Assembly (NCBI RefSeq): GCF_008831285.2
Contig: NC_045145.1
Span: 12,896,802 to 12,960,801, forward strand
DNA from: Nymphaea colorata
Lineage: Eukaryota > Streptophyta > Magnoliopsida > Nymphaeales > Nymphaeaceae
DNA: 64,000 nucleotides
Reading direction: 5' to 3'
Shown: positions 55,101 through 64,000 of the stretch, one piece after another
Layout of the letters: each line of letters opens with the position of its first letter
Numbering within the stretch: position 1 is the first letter of the stretch
Program-made: the position numbers and the translations under genes
Notes under the pieces: model-generated
The model's database searches: none
What the model was told of the DNA's origin: nothing
Seen by the model: only the letters and a program-made list of their open reading frames with translations

Positions 55101-58100
55101 TACATACTTCATTCTCTTCTCTCAAGCATGAACAAACAGGTAAGCAGCCTGCCCTGTCCATCGGCAATTTTATCTTCTCCTAAAACCTTTTAGATGAAAA
55201 AAATCGAGTTTGACATTTCCAATGTATATGAAGAAAAAATTTCTGTTTGCCTTGAATCTTTATTGAATCAGAGTTGCACTATTCAATCTTATTTGTTCCT
55301 TTACCAGGGAATCATTTTATAAGAATTCATTCTTGCGGGCTTTCAGGATTTTTTTTGAAACATTTCCTTTATACTGCTTTTTGTATAGTGATAGTCCTTT
55401 TTTGTGTCATTTTCTAGATTTTATTCTAAATTATATGATTCCTTAGCTCTCGTTTGCCAGTTATTTGGCTTTGTTTGTTAGTTAGGTCCTTAATTTAAAG
55501 TGGCTCAGTAGTATAATCGACGTTCTTGTGTAAGGCCAGCATAAGGTTTTTGTATGAAAACAGACCTGTAATTCTTCTGAACCTTCTGTAAAGTTTAAGT
55601 CTTGACACATAAATAAATGTGATTCTCCTTGCTGCTGATGAACTTGGTATTCCTGGCAGCTTGATTGATTGTATTTTTCTGGTAAAAGGAAAAATATTCC
55701 TCTAATCTTGCATTTTTACTAAAAATTAGGTGATTAACTTTTAATCATCATCATGAACATGCACATTCATCATGTTTGGGTCATCACTGATGAACATGTT
55801 GATTCCTACAAAGATGCATGACATTTGATAGTTAAATTTCAAAAAAGAAATGAAAATTAAAAGCTCCTTGAGAATCTCTATGCATGTACGGAAGAGGATT
55901 CCAGCAGATAGTTTGCACTACCACCATGGATGGAGGTAATCATATTGGAAATTTGCCAATGAGAGCACATAAATCAGAATATGCTTCCACTTGCTAGATT
56001 TAGCTTAATTTGGACATATTTTCTACGGTTCAATAGGGTCATCCAGGTTAGAATGGTATGTATAGAGTTGCTGGGAATGAACTTCTAGGATCTCATTATC
56101 GATGCTAATTGTCAATTCTGATTAGCATTCAATAGTGATTGGTCAAATTATTGTTGACATTACTTTTCTCAGAAGTGATCATACAACTGGGAACCATAAC
56201 TTGGGATGGAATATAAGTTCTCCTGGCAATGCTTTAACATAAGTATCATTACTCATGTTTTCTGTACAGGGTCCTTCCTTTTTTCCAATTACTATATTAA
56301 GTGCACTTAAGAAATGGGAAGGATGGTGGCAAGTTGCGAGGAGATTATTTTCTCATGCATTTGTTTGTCTGTCATGTCTATTATACATCACAGATTCTAT
56401 CATTCTAGTGCACTTTCCCTTGTTATACTTTTAGCACTCAGGAATTTTGTTGATGAACCAAGAGTTAACCATTTTGTCTTTTCTGTTATTCTCTTTCTTT
56501 TTACTCTGCTTGTTAATGTTTTGGTTAGCTCAAGGGGAGGTTATCAGCTTATGGAAATTGGCTGCAATTTGCATTAGCTTCTTTTGACTGATAAGATTTT
56601 CGTTACTTATCAAGTATTTCTTAATCCAGGTGCTGAAAATTGTTCATTATATAAATCTGACACTGGAGAGACAACATTTGAGGCTACAATTACAGATGTT
56701 CTACATTATGGTTACAAAATTGAAACGAATATTGGTGGAAAACCTTTACGTGGCATATTGTTCTCATACTCACCAAGCTTGAACTTTTCTCATCATGCTC
56801 ATGTCAGTAGGTACGATTAAATGTGACATATTAAGCAAGGAATTCATTATTTATGTCTTTTGGGTTCTTCTGTTCTTCCAAAAAGTTTGATTTATATTTC
56901 TACCAGAAAAAGGATATCTAAAGCAAGGGATGCTGCTGAAGGAAGAGATAGCAGCAGACAGAAAGAATTTGATGGAGCCATTGGAAAAAGAGAGTTTTTA
57001 GGGGTTCCTAATGTGAATGAATCTACAATGCAAGAGTCAGCATTGGAAAATCTTCCTTCCCTGTCCAATGGCTCATCTCCTACAATAAGCCATTCAAACT
57101 TGGTAAGCTTCATTGTGATTTTGTCTTACATGAGTCGCTTAAGGTTGTAGACACAAATGGATTATGATCTTAACTCCAGTTCGTCACTTAATTACAGGGT
57201 TGCCTGTAAATTTTAAGGAGAAGATTGCTGACTAAACTTTTAGTACATTAAGGCAAATGTGGACTTCTTGTTGTGGTCTTCAGCTAAACTTGTTTTTAAC
57301 AAAATAACATGCTATAGTTGGGACTGATATCCTGTTTGACCGAATAAGTTGTATTTTGGACGGCACGATGAGTCTACTGGAGCTTGACTCATTAAGTGAG
57401 TTGAGTTTGAGCTGAAGAGTAAATCCACTTTTAAACAAACAAATCATGTTTGAGTTATCCAAGCTCGGGTTATTTAAGCTCAGTTAAACTCGCAGAGGAA
57501 CACAGAAAAACCTGTGGATACGGTGAGTGAGTTTGTTTTTTGCCAAAGTCTGCACTTCAGTTCAAAATTCTCTCATGTTTCTAGGATATGCGAAAAAACT
57601 GTATTTTTTATCCTCAGCATGCTGAGCTTGGGCCACAAGCTTAGCCAAGCTGAGCTCAAGTCCATCTTGAGCTGGGCCATCTAGCACTTGACCGGAGTTT
57701 GTGAAAACCCCTAATGATGTGAAAGTCTATGGAAAGATGGAGTAGATGAATGCCACTTGGGCATGACCATGGGTAGTTCCAATTTAACTTGGGTAAGTCC
57801 AATTTAACTTGAGTAGTTCCAATTTAACTTTTGTCATGAGAAATATCAATTGGGGCCAATCTTTTGCCTCCAATCTGAGACCAAATTTCTTGATGTTTTC
57901 TGCACTTTATATAAAACTGCCAAAAAGTGAGACCAGGTTAATGTTCTGATCCTTGGAAGTTTTTCTGTTTTCGGGTTCCTTTCTTGAGCAAATGACTTGC
58001 TCTCAAAGTTGTAGCCATCTGTTCAATTGAACTTTAATTAGCTCAATAAGGACAGTTTTAATGTGGGTCTCTATCTAGTGGTTTTGAGGGAAATTGCCAC

Positions 58101-58402
58101 ATATCAGCGGATTCATATCAGCCTTAAAGGCCAAATTTCCTGTAACCAGAGTTTGCGGTTATATTCTTGTATGAAATAGTACGGTAATTTGCTATTTCAT
58201 GTTGAAAAATATGTTGTAATACTAAATTGCTCATTTTCACAACCAGATCCATGAAAATAGTGAACCAGATTTTGTGCTTCAGCCTGCTCAAGAACCTCAA
58301 ACTTCAGCTGCTGCAAAAGAAGCTCCTTCAACAAACTGTGTACTCCCAGAAGGAGAAACTATCTCTACATCCTCAAAGCAGGGTATGTGGAAAGACAATT
58401 GA
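49195..58402 (+). CDS. kelch-repeat protein, At1g74150/At1g18610 type
   Basis: Coding exons: 49195-49402, 49537-49686, 50565-50732, 52926-53078, 53496-53648, 54650-54811, 54972-55139, 56630-56810, 56907-57102, 58247-58402. Phases are consistent; total about 564 aa. Start is ATG 49195 (MRWESVKV); the frame opens earlier but without ATG. Six kelch blades follow, for example GPGKRWGHTC...FLYVFGGY, PPSPRDSHSC...LYIFGG, GPEAREGHSA...LFLFGGCG, PPSARDSHTC...IVIGGED, PPRAGHSTVA...FVFGGF, PSARFSVAGD...LVFIGGC, forming a beta-propeller for protein binding. The C-terminal part has a basic, Lys/Arg-rich helix-like segment (LRKELKRKQREQY) and a low-complexity Ser-rich tail. Specific function is unknown to me. 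The end is uncertain: 58402 is an in-frame TGA reached by read-through, but AG|GGTATG near 58382 could be a donor to a further exon. Confidence 0.88.
50733..52925 (+). other. kelch gene intron 3, 2.2 kb
   Basis: The longest intron of the kelch gene. It contains an open, coding-looking minus-strand stretch at 51924-52268 (listed separately) and otherwise AT-rich sequence. Confidence 0.7.
51924..52268 (-). other. unrecognised open frame, antisense in kelch intron 3
   Basis: A frame of about 114 codons on the minus strand is open from 52268 to a TGA near 51924. It has balanced composition (for example FKKCEEQELAQIYEQQKKEG and HFSVATVITKTVQLSF). There is an ATG only well inside it. It could be a captured or retroposed exon fragment. 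I do not recognise the family and saw no flanking duplication or poly(A). Confidence 0.3.
55140..56629 (+). other. kelch gene intron 7, no gene seen
   Basis: AT-rich intron sequence. The frame at 56314-56577 is hydrophobic by composition only and is out of phase with the exons. Confidence 0.65.
57340..57700. repeat. degenerate TE remnant in kelch intron 9
   Basis: The stretch is built of GAGTTGAGTTTGAGCTG and GCTTGGGCCACAAGCTTAGC type words, as found in decayed hAT-like MITEs of this window. No clear ends. Confidence 0.3.
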
Positions 58403-59231
58403 ATTACATTTTTTGTTGCTGATGTAGAAGGGCCAAATATCAAATTGCTTATATTTATATCCATGTCCTTTCTGCGAGTTCATCAATTTGTTTCTTCACC
58501 ACATGAATATTTTCTTAGGTGTGATCTTTTCCCAATCATCTTAGAACTCTTAACATGTCTGGAGTAGCTAATTTCAACCCCCACATCCAGGTTTATGCTG
58601 AGCCTATGTAAATGATTTAGAAACAGCAACCGAGGAAGAACTAACACAACGGGTGGTGCACTACTGGGGGTGACTAAAAAGTTTGTGGACATAGAAAATT
58701 ACTTGAAATTACTATTGATCAGGGTGGTAGCAGATAGCTGGTATGGTTTCATCCAATTTTGCCGATCTCCATGCTGCGAGTCAAAGGGGAGCATGCACGA
58801 CAATCTTGATTTGGCATCAGCAGGGGATCCTGTACCAAGCAAGCTGTTGATTACCAATGTCTCCTTTTTACGCTGTATTTTTATCCAAGGAAGCAAATGT
58901 AGAATTCCCAGAAGGGAAAGTTCCAATGTTAGCATGCATTTTGAAGTTATTGTTGTCTGTTGTACTTAAACCTCAGTATTGTATCCAGGAAATTGCATGT
59001 ACCAAGAGTTGTAGGTGAAATGGAAATTTGTTCCATGATGAGCAAACTGGTTTATTAGGTTTGGGGAAAGGATAAATTTTAATAGGTAAGGTTGGGAAAA
59101 ATGGTTAAGATGGGAGGATCTATTTAATCTCTTCTAGCCAAAATGCCGCATTTAGACTAATGGATAACTCTAGATGGTGGAAGCTTGAAAATAAAGGCTC
59201 CCACATGAAAGAGAAGCTTGAAAATCTTTAC

Positions 59232-59266
<35 letters not shown>

Positions 59267-60157
59267 AGAGAGAGAGAGAGTTTTCGCTAGGTGAGTTCAC
59301 TAATTCTGGTGTCATATGTCTACGCTGTTATTCTGACTAAGAATCACGGTTTTGATCTTTAAAAAAATATATATATGGTTTTTCAATCCGTCCATTTTTT
59401 TATGCATTATGAGCTGTTTTTGATTATCTTTTCTCCTTAAGTCTAAATGATGTGACTCAAAATTTGTTTTTCTGTAAGCAAACTGTCTATGTCATATCTA
59501 TTAAATGTGAGTCAAATCAATTGATCAAATGTTCTGTGGTTGGTTAAACTTTTTGAGGTCCTGCTTCATCTAAGAGTTAACCCTTTTTCAGTCATGCTTC
59601 TGTTGGTAGGGGTGCACGTATAAGCTGCCTTTGCAGTCACTGGGGCTGCTTGAGCTGGCCTTAAGTCTTGCAAAGCCTGCATTGAACTTGAGCCGAGCTC
59701 CATTTTTACAGCTGAATGGCTCAACAGCCCGTTAAGCTCAAGCCCAGTGGGTTGGATAAGCTTTTGCCAAGCTGAGTATAATGTTTTCTTAAACTGTAAT
59801 GGTTGAAGAGACGCCCAATAGGTTTTGAAAAACTAATTCATTGCAAGCCACCAACACAGACGCTTTGTTTCTAAAGATGCCCTCTATCAGATGTGTGAAA
59901 CACACTGTATATATGCTCTTTGACGGGCCTATTCAAGTTGAACTTATATGCAGCTAGAAGTCAACTCCCTATTAATGAATGATTCAAACTCGATGCAAGC
60001 ACACATGACCTTAGCTCGGCTCATTTTACGATCGAGTAACTTCTGGGTGCCATATAGGAGGCATTTTTACAGTCTGTTTGGATGGAGGGGGAATGAAAAG
60101 AAGGTTCTTTCTTGGATGACTAATTAATAATGAGGGAACATAAAGGAGAACTAATGA
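58403..60157. other. downstream region of the kelch gene, no firm gene
   Basis: The frame at about 58722-58968 is open in the phase needed for splicing from 58382 (acceptor TTGATCAG) and could be an alternative last exon, but I do not recognise it. A (GA)n run lies at 59231-59280. A decayed GAGCTC-rich repeat lies at about 59640-60020. Confidence 0.4.
59231..59280 (+). repeat. (GA)n microsatellite
   Basis: More than 20 GA units with one interruption (GATAAAGAGA). Confidence 0.95.
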
Positions 60158-60353
60158 CTGTGTTTGGATGCGAAGGAAAGAAAATGAAAGGGAGGGGAAG
60201 GAAATGATTTTTTAATATAATTCTAGTCCCTCTAAAAAAATGGAGAGATTGGGAGGGAAATGAAAGGATGTTCCTTTCTTCTTCTTTCCCTCCCATTCTC
60301 TTTCCACCCCTTTCCTTTCTTTTCCCTTCTATCCATTTCTTTCCCTTCAAACA
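60158..60353. repeat. possible MITE with purine/pyrimidine arms
   Basis: GTGTTTGGATGCGAAGGAAA on the left and TTTCTTTCCCTTCAAACAAC on the right form imperfect inverted ends; the left arm is GAAAGG-rich and the right arm CCTTTC-rich, so the whole can fold. No clear duplication. Confidence 0.4.
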
Positions 60354-62591
60354 ACATAGTGTTAGGGTGCACCGCTCTTATGCCAAGTACTTTCAACTGG
60401 ATGGGCCAGGGGATGCATTGCAAGTTTTTGGGGGCATCAATATTTAATGATTTTGAGCTACATAGAAAGCTCCTTCAACCATAGTTGGCAAACCTGGGAA
60501 CTAGACGTGGTTCGACAGATGACTGGGTCAGTGAGTGAGTGAGTTGACTCAGTCGGGTCAGGTTGTGATTTTTTATAATGTATTTTTACCCTAATCTTAT
60601 ATGATCTACTTTCTCTCTTCCCAGCATAAAGCAACATGATCATGGTTATGATTTATCAACAATTCTCTACCATGAACGAAGGAGGTCATAAATTTAAGCA
60701 CATTTGCTTAACTTGTATATATATGTTATACTCTTTGGTCATCTATTGGCATTTCTCCACCGAAAAACGCTATTCCAATCCTTTGTTTTACTTTGTTGTT
60801 GGTGAAGCAGCTACATGGCCAAGAAACCGCCCGTCTCCACTGGTCTGGCTGCTGCAATCGCTTGCACTCCAAGAAAGTCACTTTATCCCCAAAACTCAAA
60901 GTACCTCAGTAAAAGTCTTATAGGAGAGAACAAGTAGAAAATGAAACAGATCTCTTCTCTTTTAATGGGCTTCTGAACTTCATCTATTAATTCCTTCCAT
61001 TAATTTTGATTTGATCCTTTCACTTAACTTTAGTAATTGTTATATATCAACACAAATCAATCTTAAAATCTTTTTTATTTTCTGTCAGAAGATTTGAGCT
61101 GTCTAATGAATGATTGACCGGATTTTCATACCTCACCCAACCAGGCCCGGTAACTTATCCGGCCGGTCTTGATCTGATGTTGGATGAGCACGAGGAGTAC
61201 TTAATCCTACCTCCTAACAAGAGAGTCTCCAACCTCCACCCGTCGCACTAAGGAATTAGGCCTGCCTTGAAGTGCCTTGATGGAAATTTGATGAGGGTTT
61301 TGAAGTGTTTTAGAAAAATAAAGTTTTAAAAGAGAGAGAAAACGACTCATTTGTCGGTACGAGGATTGGTCATTCTTGGTGCCTTTACTTATGGTAACTA
61401 ATTTAAGGACTATGTATATTGTTGATGCATTTTATTTTTACTTCTAAATGCAGTGTGGTGTTTGTCAATAGTTTTTGAAGATTGATATCCCAAAGACTTT
61501 TGGATGAAAAAATTTGGAAGTACTATTTGAGGGACTAAACCATTTTGATTTAAAAGACTTTGGAATCAAAAAATCTTTGCAAGTAGTATTTGAAAATCTT
61601 TGAAGGCGAATGTTGATATTTTTGAATATTTCTTTTGGAATCAATTTAGTGCAGGCACAGCCGACGCCCAGCCATATTCAGCCCGAAATTTCTAGCTCAG
61701 CACTCTTCATTAATTTCTCAATATTTGAATGTCATATGAATGCAAAAAGAACTTAAACATAATATTTTTGACTCTCTACAATGAAGAATATGTGAAGACA
61801 CATAACTAGGCCTAGAAACTTCTCCCTTGCGAAAGAAAGAACTTTGGTCTCAACTTCATAATCCTCTCTCCCACATACGTGAGAAACTCATAGAGTCATA
61901 GTGAACTTCAATTTACATTTTGGTAATAATATTTACCTTATTTCTATTATTTACATTTAGCTGACTCTTTTATTAATTTAGTGTCTGGCCTTAAGGACAT
62001 TGGTCGATAATATTGTGGAAATTAACCCAATAGATGGCTTCATTCAATATTTGTTGATCACTTTTTTGGAACTTTCACTCATCACTTTATTATTATATAC
62101 ATTTTACTCAATCTTCAAGAACATATATTGTATCTTTTACTAATTACTCACGTTTTAACAATGTTCTCATACATATCTTTGGGCAGATTCATGGATAGTT
62201 GATGTGTTACTGGGTCCACAAAGATCCGATTGGATCTCCATTATCTTTTCGTTTAAGAAGTGTTCTTATAATTTAGTGGCATGTGTTAATTATGTGGGTT
62301 AGGTATCTATCGAAATCACGATATAAATAAGAAAATCTTAAATAGTAGTATGATAAGATAGACCTGCTAAAAACACGTCCTAATCAAAGTTAGATCATAA
62401 TTTAGATCTAAATAAATCTCCATGTTCTATCTGGCTTAGCCGCAGCTCCTACAACAGTGGTCACCATCTAAGTTCCACATGCCTGTCCCCATGCAAAGCG
62501 GATCCAAGTGCACCTAATGGGCTCAAAAGGAGGTACATCCTTGACGCAGGGTGGTTTTATTGCTGCAGTGGAGCTAAGGGGGGCTCACATG
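60354..62591. other. intergenic, no gene seen
   Basis: AT-rich sequence with scattered repeat-like words (for example a GACTGGGTCAGTGAGTGAGT stretch at 60520-60540 and AGGCCCGGTAACTTATCCGG near 61144). Open frames are short and featureless. Confidence 0.6.
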
Positions 62592-62906
62592 CAGACCTGG
62601 GCATCGGGCCGGCCTGGCCAGCCCAACCCAGTAAGAACCAGACCCAAGTCAGCCCGTTGTCTGAAACTCGAGCCTGGGCCTAAGAACCGGGTATGGGCCA
62701 ACCTGATGTCTGAAACTCGAGCCCGGGCCTGGGCCAAGCCAGCTCGGTTACAATAAAAAAAATCATTTTTAAAATACAAAAAAAATTGAATATAAAATAT
62801 ATATTTAATAATAAAATATATATTAATAATAATAAAAAATATTATTTAAAAGTTATCGAGCCGGGTACAGAGTACCGGCCGACGTGCGGCCCGACGCTCA
62901 GGTCGA
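62592..62906. repeat. hAT-like MITE, about 315 bp
   Basis: The left terminus GACCTGGGCATCGGGCCG and right terminus CGGCCCGACGCTCAGGTC are inverted with 16 of 18 matches. The body is AT-rich. The flanking octamers CTCACATG and TGTGCATG share only their ends, so the target duplication is decayed or misplaced. Non-autonomous; no transposase. Confidence 0.7.
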
Positions 62907-63679
62907 TGTGCATGGGCCCTAGCTCCACCTCATTTTTTTTTAAGTGTACATGTGAATTTTAAAAAGTTTTACTTGTTTTATATGCAAATTTTGAAAATTG
63001 ATATTTTGGCCCGTGTCAAAAACTTTAAATCGCCTTCTTTATGAAAAATTTTTAGCTCTGCCCCTGAGTTGGAACATAGGGAAGCCGAAAAATTTTGGCT
63101 GAAGGGTACTTGAGTCTCCAACCCGAGTCTGGTGTGGGTACCGAATGTAGCTGGTCCTAGGTCTAGCTTGATCACAGTAGAATTTTTGAAAGGCTGGTGT
63201 GGACTGCTGCACGTAGATCTGTGATTGGATTTGAGTTTTTCTTTGATCCCAAGGTCGATAATATCATTAGATCGAGCATGACATGTTATTAGTTTTGAGT
63301 AGACTTAGCTAGTTAGTCTAATAAGTGCATGCATTTGGAAGATGATTAATTCAATAAACCAAGAAAAATTTACCAAAATGATGTCTATATATGAACTTTA
63401 TTTAATTTGCATCGTTATAAGTCTCAACCAAAATAATATCCCCATGCATGCAACCAAAAAAGTGCTAGCTAGTTGATTTACTTCAGCTGTGTATGAAACT
63501 GTTGTATGTATTCTTTTTGCGAAGTTATATAGCCTTTGCTGCTTGTATGCTTTCTGTCTGTACCTTAATTGTGTTAGACATATGATGGGAGAGCTAGGAC
63601 AGCATTTTCCTTTAGTGGAAGCTAAGATTGAAAGGTGCTACATTGTAGAGGTTGAGGAAAACTTCCCCAGCTCTTGCAG

Positions 63680-64000
63680 ATAGGGTTGTTCATGAGCGAG
63701 TTCGAGCCGAGTTGAGCCAGCTCGAACTTGGTTCGCGTGTCTTGAAAGAAACTCGAGCTCGGATCAAACTCAACTCAAGTTCGATTTCATTAGCTCGACT
63801 CGAGTTTTTAAAACTCGAACTGTTCGAGCTCGAATAAGCTCAAGCCGAAGATTGGCTTGAGCCGAGCCAAACATTTCATTATTATTATTATTATTATTTG
63901 AAAGGAAAAGGTGACATATAGACTTGAACGTGAAAACTCCCGCATCTCGTGTATATCCATTTGAGCAATCTACCTTTTTTGATAATTTTATGAGACATAT
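63680..64000. repeat. terminus of a hAT-type MITE, cut by window end
   Basis: ATAGGGTTGTTCATGAGCGAG followed by GAGCTCG/GAGCCGAG-rich sequence is the usual start of this plant MITE type. The other end is outside the window. Confidence 0.45.

Noticed and set aside
60120-60484. Lys/Gly/Arg-rich and Phe/Ser-rich open frames
   Set aside because: They arise from the GGAAAG/CTTTCC arms of a possible MITE.

Overview
This window is plant nuclear DNA. It has long AT-rich introns, GT-AG splice sites, nested Ty1/copia retrotransposons whose primer-binding sites match plant initiator Met-tRNA, hAT-like MITEs, and three split genes whose proteins match angiosperm families. The species cannot be fixed from the sequence. 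Nothing bacterial, phage-like or organellar was seen.

Layout. (1) 1-35641, plus strand: the 3' two-thirds of a half-size ABC transporter of the ABCB27/ALS1 (TAP2-like) type. Ten exons are visible from 6787 to 35641; the upstream exons must lie left of the window or be lost. Two of its introns are swollen by transposons to 15.3 kb (6906-22169) and 9.45 kb (24886-34338). A further copia element (1-4886) lies left of the first visible exon. (2) 36300-37221: about five copies of a ~185-bp repeat. (3) 38525-46093, minus strand: a complete eIF3m gene (PCI-domain subunit of translation initiation factor 3), ten coding exons, 428 aa. Its first intron holds two unrelated ~181-bp tandem arrays. (4) 49195-58402, plus strand: a kelch-repeat protein of the Arabidopsis At1g74150/At1g18610 type, ten coding exons, about 564 aa; the last exon boundary is uncertain. 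(5) 58403-64000: intergenic, with MITE-like repeats and simple repeats.

Transposons. Copia family A is present three times. A1 (1-4886, minus) has its gag-pol frame open to the window edge. A2 (11549-16711, plus) has LTRs that read identical, an unbroken 1432-aa polyprotein and a perfect 5-bp target duplication. A4 (26136-31350, plus) carries at least four stops and two frameshifts. Copia family B is present as an older element (9728-20060, minus) that A2 has split, and a relative survives as a truncated piece at 8127-9235. A4 in turn sits inside an LTR-like non-coding element (25090-33386) bounded by a CAGGG duplication. The order of insertion can therefore be read directly from nesting and LTR divergence.

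The three host genes do unrelated housekeeping jobs (vacuolar/organellar ABC transport, translation initiation, kelch scaffold) and show no sign of working together. I found no convincing new biological system. The most notable points are the nested, probably young copia copy inside a transporter intron, the opposed family-A copies in one transcription unit, a decayed duplicate exon, a GC-AG intron, a palindromic module shared by different LTR families, and three separate arrays with a ~180-bp period.
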